A stretch of 64,000 nt of DNA from Lonicera japonica (lineage: Eukaryota; Streptophyta; Magnoliopsida; Dipsacales; Caprifoliaceae), in the NCBI GenBank assembly GCA_021464415.1, contig CM038467.1, positions 34,937,226 to 35,001,225 on the forward strand, written 5' to 3'. Positions within the stretch are counted from its first letter, which is position 1, and every line of letters begins with the position of its first letter. The notes under the pieces are model-generated. The model was not told the origin of the DNA and did not search any database. It worked only from the letters and a program-made list of their open reading frames with translations. Positions 21,474 to 32,936 of this stretch are shown piece after piece. The translations under genes were made by a program, and so were the position numbers.

Positions 21474-23958
21474 TGTGAGAATCCGCAAATGCGACCCCAA
21501 GGTCTCAACCTCTAGTTTGGGAGTCTGAAACATCAAAAAGGATTCCGTTGTTCCATTTGCTTCTATGTGCTAATAATTCATATCGGGTGTCCCTCTATCC
21601 TATTTCTAGTTATAAGAGGGTTCATTCAGAGTCGTCAGTACGTTTTACGAGAAAACGGACAAAATAGTTGTGTAAGAGGAAATGGTACAGATAAGCCTTT
21701 CTTTACACGTTTGTCTACAAATCCAGGATTCTATAGGGTTTGGGAACTATATTACGGTTTGGGAAGGTGGTAAGCACCCATTCTGCCATTTCAGTCTCTA
21801 GTGGTTTTATATGTTTATTATATGTTGAAAAATTTGGATGCTTTTACTGATATTCTACTACTTTCTGAAAATAACTAATGAAAACCTGATTTTAGGAAAA
21901 ACGGGAAAAGGAATTAAAACATTGTATTCCGTGATCCGATGTTTTGGTTTTGTCAAAATCTGATTACTAGTGACAAAAGTTTATCTTATCAATTTTGAAA
22001 TGAGAGTGATTCGGTATTGTTTCCTCATATAACAATATCAATTATCTCGTTTGTTTAATTTAGAAAAGATCAGATCTTATCAGAATTGATTTGATATGAA
22101 ATTGAACTCTTGAGGAGAGTGTATCAGATACATTATAGTCTATATGAAAAACATAATATATCTGAATTTAATTCCTCAGTAAGTTTTTTCAATCCGGATT
22201 TTATCAAGTTGTTTTGTTTGAAAACGATAAAATATCAGTAACTTGACAACAAGTTTATCCAGCTAGAAATTGGACAGAACAACAGATAAAAAGAGTCTAC
22301 AAAACAACTTAAATTTTGAGGATAATGGAAGTAAATGCTTTCAGTTTATGTTGGCCCAAGCAAGCCAACTCCCTACTCACTTATAATACTTCCGAAGATA
22401 ACAAATACATATATATAGTAAACTTAAATAAGATTTAAACAAATCTATAATTACTAAATAAAGTACAATAAAACCAATATGCAGATATATTATTTGATTA
22501 CTAGAAAAGACTTTAGTTACTTTCCCGATGATATATATAAGAATAAGGGAGAGAAAATATAATACGGCAGAGAAGACATCCGGCGGATATTAGCTTTCCT
22601 CTTAGAAATATTTCCAGCGGTCTGACTCTAGAAGATGGCACTCCGGGTGCCAAGATTAGATCCGAGACTCTTGCAGAAATAAATGTTATCAAAGGTGCTT
22701 CCGAAGAAGGCTTAAAGACTAGAAATGTAAGAGAGAAATAAGAATTTTCATTGTCAGAACTGTGTCCTTTGTAGTGGGGAATGGCTGCCTTGAACCCATG
22801 GGGGTGTTGGCTTATTTATAGTACTAGGGAGCGATTGTCACGCGACATTCCTCCAGAAAGGGCAAGTGTCGCGCGACATATACATATGTTGTGCGACAAA
22901 CGGCTGAAGTGATGATTCTGACAGACTGATGTGTTAGAAAGTGGTTGGTCGGTGTTTGGGGGGATTGTCGCACGACATGACAAGGTTTGTCGTGCGACAG
23001 ATGGGTTTGTCGTGCGACAGATGGGTTTGTCGTGCGGCAAACCCATCTGGTAGGGTGCTCTAGTGCGTGGGTGAGTTCCGAACTCGATGTGAATTCTATG
23101 AGAGTTTCTAATATAGAAAAAAGACATTTAATTAAAGTTAAACAAGTAATAAACTCAATTAAAATAATAAACAAGTATGCAAATAATAAACTCAATTAAA
23201 AGAATGGGTCGGATGATAGTGGAAGTAAATGCTTTCGGTTTATGTTGGCCCAAGGAAGCCAAATCCTTACTCACTTATAATACTTCCGAGAAAATAAACA
23301 AGTACGTATATATAATAAACTTTAATTAAACAAGTTTAGATAATAAACTTTAATAAAATAAAGACATATATAATAAACTTAAAATAAGTACACATATAAT
23401 AAGCTTAATTAAAATAAGACAAGTACGCATATAATAAACTTAATTAAAATAAGACAAGCATGCATATAATAATAATAATAAACTTAAATAAAAGAAAGAG
23501 TCAAATGATTAAAGCATAATTCTCGAAGTGAACAGATCTCCGGCGTTGACAAAGACTGACACTCCAAGTACAAACTTTGTACTGAAAAGATTCTTTTTTT
23601 CGAAGAACCTAATAAAATTGACTAAAGCATAATTCTCGACATGTCTAATAAAAGAGTAGGAGAATCTTATACTAATGAGAATTATGGGTTGAATGGCTAA
23701 AAAAGCTCTTACATGATCCTTCTTATTTGGCTCTCCCTAAACTACAAGCCTTAGGCCCTTATTTATAAGAAAACCCAAGGCCTCAGTTTTCACTCCCATC
23801 CAATGTGGGATGAAAAATGGGCAAAAACAAGAAAAATGCAAAATAAGCCTAAAAAATGGCAAACTACCAAAATCAAAACTTAAGCTTAAAAATGGAGAAT
23901 GACTAAATATATATATATATAAGGGTTCTTGTGGGGGTCGCAAATTGGGGTGTCTACA
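21474..23958 (-). repeat. 3' LTR of the Ogre-like element
   Basis: 2,485 bp, TG...CA bounded. It contains two similar modules (about 22326-22850 and 23216-23780). Each has GGAAGTAAATGCTTTCGGTT and TTATGTTGGCCCAAG blocks, a TCCGGCG block, and a minus-strand TATAAATAA box (22813-22820 and about 23758-23767). A palindrome array lies at 22836-23039. Confidence 0.88.
22836..23039 (-). promoter_or_regulatory. TGTCGYGCGACA palindrome array upstream of an LTR TATA box
   Basis: Seven copies of a 12-bp palindrome (TGTCGCGCGACA and close variants) have centres at about 22841.5, 22872.5, 22892.5, 22971.5, 22993.5, 23013.5 and 23033.5. The intervals are 31, 20, 79, 22, 20 and 20 bp. On the minus strand the array begins about 20 bp upstream of TATAAATA (22813-22820), where a U3 enhancer would lie. 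The regulatory role is inferred. Confidence 0.6.
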
Positions 23959-24150
23959 GACCCTCTCGACTCAAGCTCTTTGCTTGCAAGAAACAAAGGC
24001 GACTGGAAGAGACTTCGATTTGTGGCTCCCACAAGAACCCTAAGATAGTGTATGCATGCAGAAGTACTTGTGAGTGCCTCCGGAGAGGGCTTGTGATTGG
24101 TTTGCCTCCGGAGAGAGCTTGTGCCTGTATAAATGACTTACACTGCCTCT
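23959..24150 (-). other. Junction of 3' LTR and internal region of the Ogre-like element
   Basis: On the minus strand GAGAGGGTC immediately precedes the 3' LTR start TGTAGACACC and is the best candidate polypurine tract. The rest is spacer leading into the tandem arrays. Confidence 0.5.
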
Positions 24151-24164
24151 GAATAGGGCTTTTG

Positions 24165-24690
24165 TTACCTCGTTACCTCTCTGGATGGCTTGATTTGCTC
24201 CACTCGCCTCAGATGGGAGGACTACCCTTGCTCCACTACCTCTCTGGCAGGACTTGATCTTCTCGCCTCAGATGGGAGGACTACAATTGCTCCACTTGCC
24301 TCTCTGGGAGGGCTTGATCTTCTCACCTCAGGTGGGAGGACTACCATTGCTCCACTGCCTCTCTGGGAGGGCTTGCTCTTCTCGCCTCAGGTGGGAGGAC
24401 TACCATTGCTCCACTTGCCTCTCTGGGAGGGCTTGATCTTCTCGCCTTAGGTGGGAGGACTACCATTGCTCCACTGCCTCTTTGGGAGGGCTTGCTCTTC
24501 TCACCTTAGGTAGGAGGACTACCATTGTTCCACTTGCCTCTCTGGGAGGGCTTGCTCTTTTCGCCTCAGGTGGGAGGACTACCATTACTCCACTTGCCTT
24601 TCTAGGAGGACTTGCTCTTTTCGCCTCAGATGGGAGGACTACTATTGCTCCACTTTCCTCTCTGGGGGACTTGATCTATAAAAAGAAAGA
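24165..24690. repeat. Tandem array, unit about 60 bp, 8-9 copies
   Basis: Unit: CCTCTCTGGGAGGGCTTGAT, then CTTCTCGCCTCAGGTGGGAG, then GACTACCATTGCTCCACTTG. Units are 59-60 bp and a few percent diverged. The array lies in the 3' region of the Ogre-like element. The open frames across it are products of the near-multiple-of-three period and are not genes. Confidence 0.9.
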
Positions 24691-25390
24691 AAGAACAAGA
24701 GTTGCCTCTAGGGAGGGCTTTGTTAGGGTTTTGCCTCTAGCGAGAGCTTGTGTTATGTGATTTGCCTCTAGTGAGGACTTAGTGTTTGTTCTTGTAAGAA
24801 GGAATTGCGAGTGATGTTTTGCCTGTAGAAAGGGCTTATGTGAATGAATTGCCTCCGGAAAGGGTTTGTGCATGTAGAAAGGACTTGTGAATGATGTTTT
24901 GCCTATAGAAAGGGCTTATGTGAATGGATTGCCTCCGGAGACGTCTTGTGCCTGTAGAAAGGTCTTGTGAGTGATGTTTTGCCTCTGCATAGGGCTTATG
25001 TAAATGGATTGCCTCCGGAAAGGACTTTCGCCTAAAAAGGGCTTAAGTGGTTGGATTGCCTTCGCAGAGGACTTATGTGAATGGATTTCCTCCGGAGAGG
25101 GCTTGTGCCTGTAGAAAGGACTTGTGAGTGATGTTTTGCCTATAGAGAGGGCTTGTGTGAATGGATTGCCTCCGAAAAGGACTTTCGCCTAAAAAGGGCT
25201 TAAGTGGTTGGATTGCCTCCGAAGAGGGCTTATGTGAATGGATTGCCTCTGGAAAAGGCTTGTGCCTGTAGAATGGACTTGTGAGTGATGTTTTGCCTAT
25301 AGAGAGGGATTATGTGAATGGATTGCCTCCGGAAAGGACTTTCGCCTAAAAAGGGCTTAGTGATTGGATTGCCTCCGCAGAGAGCTTCTG
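24691..25390. repeat. Second tandem array with compound units of about 40-80 bp
   Basis: Repeating modules GCCTCCGGAAAGGGCTTGTG, CCTGTAGAAAGGACTTGTGA, GTGATGTTTTGCCTATAGAA and CTTTCGCCTAAAAAGGGCTT alternate in higher-order order. The GCCTCxGGxxAGGGCTTG core is shared with the adjacent 60-bp unit, so the two arrays probably have a common origin. Confidence 0.85.
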
Positions 25391-26695
25391 ATTCTCTGTA
25401 GTAGCAACTGATGAGAAGATAAAGTGAGAGTTCTCTAAGGAAAAAAGAGCTCATTTGGGATTTTATATACCCATTCTAAAAGTTTTGCTTTCTCTGGGAA
25501 ACTTTTGAAAATTTGTTTTATAAGTTATTTTATTCTGAAAGAGGAGTTTTCACGATGGATTTTTTCGATTTTATACTTCGTGCGTAGCAATGACTCAACC
25601 GTTTGCTTTTTTCCAAGTCGTTTTTATTTATCAAGCTGAGAAGAAAATCTGTTTTGAAGAAGTCTTTGATCTCTTTGATGTTCATTGGCTATTTTGAGGC
25701 ATTTTTGTAGATCCACATCATTTTCTGTTTTTCGATGTCCTTATTTCTTCCTCATTCGGGGAAGCTTTTCTTGTCTTTTCTATTTTTTCCCAGGAACTTC
25801 TTTTCCCGTTTTGGCGTGATCAGGAGCTTTACTCACCCAAGATGAAGCCCAGAGTCGTTTTGGCCTAGCTGTCACTCTTGGTGTGGCTCTCCCTATCACT
25901 CTAGACAATTTTGTTTCTCTCGCTCGCTCTGGGCGCTTATGCCGGATTATTTCTCTTTTCTACTCTTTCAATTTTTTCTTTTCCCGTCTTATCTGATATT
26001 TTCTCATCCTCATTGCTGGTTTTCAGTCTTTTGGAGATCAGAGATTTCTTTGTAGGCTGTTTTGCTCTCGCGATTTTTGAAGAAATGACTTAGAATTTTG
26101 CATTCAATATTATCGTGTGAGCGTGTGTTTTTTCTGCACAAAAGTCAAGAAAAACTACCTTGAAGTTCCCCTACCGAAAAATGCCAAGTGTGAGATATGA
26201 TTGGTTATGCGACAGTTCAATGGAGTAGGTTTTGTCCCACAAGCGGGCTCTTTTCTTCTCATTCTCTTATTCTCTTTCTTGCTTCTCTTTTCTCGAGTTT
26301 TCCCGTATCTGGATGCTCAGGGTGTTCTTTGATGTAGTTCCCATGCTAAGGACAAGGATGATAGGGTATATCGTGACTGCGGTGTGGTCTACTAGGATGT
26401 GGTAAGCGCTAAGAATGTGCATGCTTGTGTTTGGTGATCTATTGAAAGATAATGTATGTTATGCATGTACTAGTGAAGTGGTCTTTGAGCATGCTTTTTG
26501 TTGATAACTTTTGATATGAAAAAATACTACTTGTAGGCTTAAGGATACTTCCCATGCTATTTTGTTGATCTTGATTCGTAGTTTCATGCACGTTTAAACA
26601 AACATTCATTAATTCACATAATCATCTCAACAGTAACATCCGATTTTTAGAACTTACACACGTTTACCTTTCAAGTCTTAAAACCTCTCATAAAG
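25391..26695 (-). other. Spacer of the Ogre-like element between tandem arrays
   Basis: About 1.3 kb with CT-rich and TTTT-rich stretches and no conserved protein motif in either strand. Taken as part of the long 3' untranslated region. Confidence 0.5.
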
Positions 26696-27180
26696 TATGC
26701 ACTTACGTTAATACATAATTTACTCTAAAAATCCTATAACTCTCATAATTACCCAAAATACCCTCAAGTTTTTGAAACTTACATAATTTTATCCTATAAA
26801 TCTCATAACTCTCGTAATTACCCAAAGTACCCTTAGGTTTTTGAAAATTACGTAATTTTATCCTATAAATCCCATAACTCTCGTAATTACCCAAAGTACC
26901 CTCAGGTTTTTGAAAATTACGTAATTTTATCCTATAAATCCCATAACTCTCGTAATTACCCAAAGTACCCTCAGGTTATAGAAATTACATAATTTTATCC
27001 TATAAATCTCATAGCTCTCGTAATTACCCAAAATACCCTCAGGTTTTTGAAATTTACATAATTTTATCCTATAAATCTCGTAATTACCCAAAGTACTCTC
27101 AGGTTTTTAAAAATTACATAATTTTACCCTCTTATAACTCACATAATTTACACAAAAGTACCCTCAGGTTTATATAAAAA
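26696..27180. repeat. Tandem array, unit 69 bp, 6-7 copies, degrading to the right
   Basis: Unit: GTAATTTTATCCTATAAATC, then CCATAACTCTCGTAATTACC, then CAAAGTACCCTCAGGTTTTT plus GAAAATTAC. Degenerate half-copies with the CCCTCAGGTTT core continue to about 27520. The 69-bp unit equals 23 codons, which creates an open frame of 23-residue repeats on the minus strand (26703-26963). I do not regard that as a gene. Confidence 0.9.
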
Positions 27181-28155
27181 TCACCCTCTTATTAAAATAC
27201 CCTCATCTTTTATCTTATCTTTCATAAAAAATACCCTCAGGTTTTATTATTTCACAAAAAAATACCCTCTTATATACTCATACAAAAAAATAGCCTCAGG
27301 TTTTGAAAATTACATAATTTTACTCTCTTATTATATAACTCGCATAATTACACTAAAGTACCCTCATGTTTATAAATGGAAATATCCTCTTATCTATACA
27401 TCTCTCATACGCTCGGGTTTCATTGATCACATAAAAATACTTTTTTATCTACATACCTCGCATATATACAAAGAATACACTTAGGTTTCTTACTCATAAA
27501 AAGTACCCCCAGGTGTAGTAAGAAAATACGCAGTTAATCATGCTAGTGTAAAATATGCCTATAATGACGTAATAAAAATGACCATCAGGCCCCTACAAAA
27601 GTGAGAGGAATTAAGTGACTAACGTAAAAAGTGGTTTTTTTTTTGCAAAAATGAACCCGTATGTCGGAGAAATGTATTTGTGTCAAGGCTTGTTACATGA
27701 CAAACAATAAGTACAGGTGCACAATTTCTCCGATAAATACACCTCTCTTCCTTCCTTCATCCCCGCACTTACTCTTTTATCTCTGTAGAAACAAAGTCCT
27801 TTTACTATACAAATGTTGACTTTTCTTCTATCAAAGCTCGAGAAGCCCTGATACCCTCGGAACTTAAGTTTATCACTCCCCATACTTCTCTATCTGCGGA
27901 GTGTATGTGGCATGGACGGTTGATTCGAAAATTCAACTATGCACGGTTTAGCGTTTTCTTAGCCCCTTTAGGCTGACATCATTTGTTCAATCTGGCGATT
28001 GGCGGAGGAAGATCGGGCTGTCGTTTTTTATCTAATGCAATGGCTTCAGTTCATGGGCTCAGAGCCTTCTGAGGCAAGTGTTGTCTTGGTATACTAAATC
28101 ATGGATGAAGCCCGAGTTGTAGTTGTGGCTGAGGATCCGATGTGGCCTCTTTCTA
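27181..28155 (-). other. Rest of the 3' region of the Ogre-like element
   Basis: Degenerate CCCTCAGG repeats to about 27520, then about 600 bp of unique sequence without a recognisable motif. Confidence 0.45.
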
Positions 28156-28625
28156 AGGCTAAAAATGGGGTGCTAGATAGCAAATGTACTGACTTTTGGT
28201 GTTTTGAACCACTGTTATGAAGGTTGAAAAAAAAAGAAAAAAAATGTTCTCTTTATGAAACAAAAAAGTTTTTATAATAATTAAACCGGGCCTAAAGTAA
28301 CATCTCAAGTTGCCTACGTTCCTCGTAGTGTTTCCTCTACAAACAAAAGTGAGTTGGGGCTCAAGTTTACGTAGTTCTGGATTATACATGCTATTTCTAG
28401 AATGTAGTGTCTGACCATTTATATCTGCGACTATTACGGCTCCCCTTGTGTTGATTTCTTTAATGATGTACGGCCCAGTTCTGAACTTTCCTCTCGAATC
28501 TCTTGTCGGCTTCTCTAAGCTTTCTCAAAACTACATTGTTCTCACAAATACCACGAATCTTCACTTTTCAATTTTAAAGGCCCCATGATGACGATACACG
28601 GCCTTCTACCATTTCTCATTTAGCG
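28156..28625 (-). pseudogene. Integrase C-terminal tail remnant of the Ogre-like element
   Basis: On the minus strand, with frame changes, I read VVLRKLREADKRFERK, then GPYIIKEINTRGAVIVADING, then MYNPELRKL. This matches the C-terminal tail of Ty3-gypsy/Tat integrases (a KVGPY-like fold followed by a short tail). It lies directly after the gag stop, although protease, reverse transcriptase, RNase H and the integrase core should come between. A large internal deletion therefore joined gag to the end of pol. Confidence 0.65.
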
Positions 28626-28633
28626 ATGTTAAC

Positions 28634-30261
28634 TCACTTTAGCGGGTTATTAGCCATATTTGGTCTGCCTGGTGCAGGGATTGTTCTTTCTTCTATTAGA
28701 TCTTGGATGCGGTGTTGAAGAGCTAAACATCTATCTGTGTCATATCCCACAGCTTGGTGGTATAAACAATTCTCGTTCATCCTACAGGAAGAAGGGAATG
28801 AATGTGGTGGAGGACGAGGTTTGAGTGGAGTAACCAGGCCCGCATTTCGTAGCAGTTCAAGACTTTTGGTTAGGGTTGTGGGGAGGTTGTTGAATTTTCT
28901 ATTTTTCTTGGGTTGATATGTTTTGGAGGCTTCGGCTTGTATATGCCACGTTAATTGGGGTTGTTGCTGCTGAAAGGGGTTTTGCTGGTACGGATAAGAG
29001 CTTGGCTGGTTTACAACGGGGGTGGCCGTGCTCTTTTCGGTATACGAGGCTTTTCTTGTTTCGATTTCTGCCTTTCTGGCCAACTCTTTTTCTACTTGGG
29101 ATCCCATGCTTAATAGTGCTCGAAAATGTGGGAATACATGTTTTCCCATACAAGTAAATACAGCCAAAGTGAAGTTTTTCTGAATTATCTCCAATTGTTC
29201 TTCCTCGTTTGGTCGCTTGGACATTTGAGAGGCCATTTCTCTCCAATGGGTAACAAAATCACTAAAGCTCTCTTTCTCACCCTGTTTGTCGATCTCTAAG
29301 TTTTTACGGGTGATTTTTAAATCTTCATTGGACCCGTATTTAGTCATGAATTTTTTGATGATATCCCCCAAGTTTTCGTACGGTGCCTCTCTAAATCAAA
29401 AAATCATCTCAGGGCGGCCCCTGTGAGAGTCATATGAAATGCTTGAGCAAACTCAGGTTCTCCACATCCAGATACTTGCATGGATCGGATATATGATTGC
29501 ATGTGTATTTTTGGGGGTGTGGTTCCAGTAAACTTAGTGATAGAGGGGAGCTTGAACCCCGGGGGTAATCTTGCTTCAGGGTAGAGAGAGAAGGCATTCA
29601 TATACGTAATCTCGTCTGCCCCTTTTATTAGAGAAGCTCATTTCTACAGGACCTTCATATATTCGTTTAATTTCTTTATTTCTTCATTTTTTTTCAATAT
29701 CTTGTCGGGCTGCTCCCGAGCTATGACTGATTCTGCATATACTGCTCAGAGTCGGTTTATGTCTGGGTATTCATTGGGAAGGGCTGCCGAGGCTGGTGGT
29801 AGGACAGGTCGTGCAGGGATTTGTGGCCACTGCAGGTACTGAGGGTCGAAACACGGTTGGACTTGGGATTACGGCCAAATGATGAGTGGATCTTGTTGCT
29901 GATAAGGGTGGCCGGAGTCTGGAGGCCACTGGTTATGGTTATTGGGGTCAATTTGATTGGGGCCCATTAGGATAGGACCCGTTTGCTGTGGGTTGGTGCC
30001 TTGGATTGGGGGGAGTACTTGTGATGATTGCCCTTCATTCGGATCTCGATTCGGTGGTAGTCGTTCAAACCCCGGTGGTGTAGTTCGTTATGCTAACAAT
30101 TCTTCCATTCAAATTCGGGTGCTCTATTGCTCTGTAGTGAGGCTTGCAAGGTTCTTACTGATGGTCATTAGTAAACGATGCATCTCGGCTAGGGTTGGCT
30201 GAACTATTAATGCCTCGGCCAGGCTTTGCTCTATTTCTTGGTTGTCACGGCCTTCCGTCAT
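28634..30261 (-). pseudogene. Gag of the Ogre/Tat-like element, frameshifted
   Basis: Starts near an ATG at 30261 (MTEGRDNQEIEQSL) with a Pro/Gln-rich N-terminal part. PPGFKLPSITKFTGTTPP follows at 29404-29601, then a gag core at 28634-29371: FMTKYGSNEDLK, KQGEKESFSDFVTHWREMA, ARKAEIE. It ends with CLYHQAVGYDTDRCLALQHR, a variant zinc-binding motif typical of this lineage, followed by IQDLIEERTI. In-frame stops occur in the N-terminal part and a frameshift lies near 29385. It would encode the capsid-like structural protein. Confidence 0.75.
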
Positions 30262-30995
30262 TGTGGATATGCTCGGTTTTACTAATCTTCCTGTGTGATC
30301 TCAGCCGGCCCAACCTTTCAGACTGTAGGGCTGTAGATATATCACATAACGGAGATAAAGGAAGACTAAGGTGTGATTCATTTCTGTCGAGAGAAACCAC
30401 AGAGAAAAAAAAACAACGAAAATCAAATTCTGGGTGTTTGTAAAGACACGTCAACAACAACTTGAATGAATTCCCGGTGGGAGTTTAGGGTAGGCTGAAA
30501 AGTGCTCCTTGGGTTACCCTACTTGTCTCGAATTTTGAAAAACCCGTCATTTTAAAAATTGGGAATATCTCTCCTCTTGAGTTACTTTTCATGGGAGATG
30601 TACCGGGGAAAGTCACAACGACCTGATCTCGTTGTAAATTTTTACGACGAAGGTTGGTCAGCCTCCATCCGTACTTGTCAATATCTGGGAGATATATATA
30701 TGGAAAGGCCCGATCTGGTACAACTCCTCACGGTTCACAAATAAATGATAAGAGTGTTCTAACCTTGACTCTTCTTATATGCAACGCAGGTGTAATGCAA
30801 GGTGAAGGCTTCAGGCTCCCTCCTATTTGGCAAGACCTTGCGATATACCCCAGTGGAGGGTACATGTAAGAATCTTTTGATATACTTCCCGGGTACGTGA
30901 CTGTTCTCATTACTCGATATACCTCGGGGGCATACTTGGCCAAGGAGAGTGAAAGTAAATGCTTTCGGTTTATGTTGGCCCAAGCAAGCCAACTC
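30262..30995 (-). other. Leader of the Ogre-like element, left of the nested Athila insertion
   Basis: Non-coding leader continuing at 43929-44315. It contains a further copy of the GAAAGTAAATGCTTTCGGTT ... GGCCCAAGCAAGCCAACTC block also found twice in each LTR. The Athila element inserted inside this block; AACTC at 30991-30995 is the left target duplication. Confidence 0.6.
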
Positions 30996-32935
30996 TGATA
31001 AACGCATAATTTTGTAGTCGATAACGCCATTTTGATTGTTACTATCGCGTTTATCTTAGCCTAGTTTAATTAAATTAACCCACTTTTGCACATACACTAA
31101 AAATATCAAGAATGCTTTAACATGGCTCAAAGTAGCCTTTTCTAGTGTCTTGATTGTGCCCATAGATTTTGGAAGCAAAGTTGGAGAGCTTTGGGAAGCG
31201 TACAAGAGAGATAGAAGCCAAAAGAGAAGAAAAAAAAGTCTCTCGAAGTGTCCTCTGATCAATTAAAGGAGCCTCTGATTGATCAGAGGCCACCTTTTAG
31301 TGCAAAACTTGCCCTCTGATCGATCAGAGGGTGCTCTGATCGATCAGAGCCCACCTTTTTAAGCCAAATCTCTCCTCTGATCGATCAAAGGAGCTTCTGA
31401 TCGATCAGAGACCTCCCAGAATGCACAGCACAGCCCCCAAAAGCAGCTTTTCTCCCCTTTTGATGCATTGAAACTCACCATAAAGGCTGGACTTTCTATT
31501 TCTAGAGAGGATCGGGTGCTTTTCCTGTGGATCTTTAGAGAAGTGTTCTAGAATACCCATTTTTGGGCATTGCTCTCCCATTATTTAATTGCTTTTTGTC
31601 CCTCATGTAAAATAGGTAATTTTCTAGATCTAGATTCAAGGAATATAAGTATTATTTTCCTGCACTTTCTCATCATCTATCACTTGTAAGAAATCTAGTT
31701 AGAGAAACTCTTGAGAGAAATGGAAATCCTTTTAATGGTTTTTGTTCATACAACTATCATGGAGTAGTTTCATTGCTAAGGCTAGAAGATGAAGTTTGCA
31801 TTGCATTAATTATGTAAGTTTGTTTCTCATTCCATTGTTAGTATTGTTAAATACTTCTTGAATCCTTCATCTTCTCCATTCAATCAACCATTCATAAGCT
31901 AGTAAGATAATCCTCATAAGGTGATTTGACTTTGTATGCCTTGTATACATAGATCTCAAGCATTAATGAGGAGATGATGCACTTGTGTATTTCTTATTAG
32001 CCTATGTCCATTCCTTCTATGATTGAGATACTTTACATTGCCAAGCATGTTTAGTCTTTGAATATTCATAGAAATACCATAAATTTGAGATTCCAATCCT
32101 TGAATGCTTTAATGATATGTTGAGTGCTTTCTACACTTTATGTGATTTTGAGACTCAATATTTTCTTAGTTAGAGTGTTGCCAAGGAGGATCTCTTAAGT
32201 TTATGCCATAATCAACTACACTAATCACCTTAAGGATTCAATTTGTATTTATCAAATGTGTTTAAACCGGATGATTCAATCTCCACCTAGACCTCCCAAT
32301 CTTAGACAAATGAAATGTTATGATTTATTGAGCTAAACTTTTTAGTTGGCCATTTTCATAATCAAGTCAATTGCCTAGGGGAAACTAACAATGAATTCTC
32401 AATGCCTAGTTTAATTTTATGCCTTTTCTTTTGGTGTATCTCAAGTTTGCATCTTTGTTGGACATTATATGGGAATGGGTTGCACTTGCTTCACACCCTT
32501 TGTTACAAGATAAAAATGAGAGATACATTTGTGTTGAGTTTTACTTACACCCTTTCTTTATATGGCATTTATATGGGAATGGGTTGCTCTTGCTTCACAC
32601 CCTTTTGCTTAGAAAAGTGTAAGGTACTCAACACTTAGGAATTGCATTGAGAATTTTGAATGAGATTTATTTTACATAACATTGCGAAGCAAATGAATTC
32701 TATAACGCCTTAGCCTTTTCTTATCAATTGATACATCACTTTAATTTTTATTGCAAGACTTAAAATCAACAACTAAAATCAACCAATCAAATTCTCTTGA
32801 ACAAAACCTTGGACTCGTAATCACCACATCGTCTTTCCGACTATCCTTGTGGTTCGACACTTGGACTTACCAAGTATTATAACTTGACGACCTACACTTG
32901 GGTTCCTAAGCGCGGAAGTATTTTCGGGCGCGTCA
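30996..32935 (+). repeat. 5' LTR of the Athila-like element
   Basis: Begins TGATAAACGCATAATTTTG and ends TTTTCGGGCGCGTCA. It carries the phased palindrome array at 31253-31410. Short open frames (for example 32402-32638) recur in the 3' LTR at an offset of 10,988 and are not genes. Confidence 0.95.
31253..31410 (+). promoter_or_regulatory. Phased CTCTGATCGATCAGAG palindrome array in the LTR
   Basis: Six copies of a 16-bp palindrome (perfect or with 1-4 changes) have centres at 31260.5, 31280.5, 31321.5, 31341.5, 31382.5 and 31402.5, so the intervals are exactly 20, 41, 20, 41 and 20 bp. The spacers share a CCACCTTTT core, giving a 61-bp higher-order unit. The array lies 257-415 bp into the LTR, in the expected U3 region. 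Being a binding-site array is inference. Confidence 0.7.
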
Positions 32936-32936
32936 A

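Noticed and set aside
22816..23199. 100-120 residue open frames over the palindrome region of the Ogre-like LTR
   Set aside because: Several overlapping frames in both strands translate CpG-rich palindromes; no family resemblance; the partner LTR has different frames.
24190..24760. Repetitive open frames (GRTTIAPLASLGGL-like) and CRISPR-like regular repeats
   Set aside because: They are products of the 60-bp tandem array. Units are contiguous without unique spacers, so this is not a CRISPR array, and the genome is a plant's.
26703..26963. 86-residue open frame of 23-residue repeats (GNYESYGIYRIKL...)
   Set aside because: It follows from the 69-bp tandem unit, whose length is a multiple of three; no start context or family match, and it lies in a retrotransposon 3' region.
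32402..32638. 78-residue open frame
   Set aside because: Lies in the Athila 5' LTR and recurs in the 3' LTR at an offset of 10,988; no protein family resemblance.
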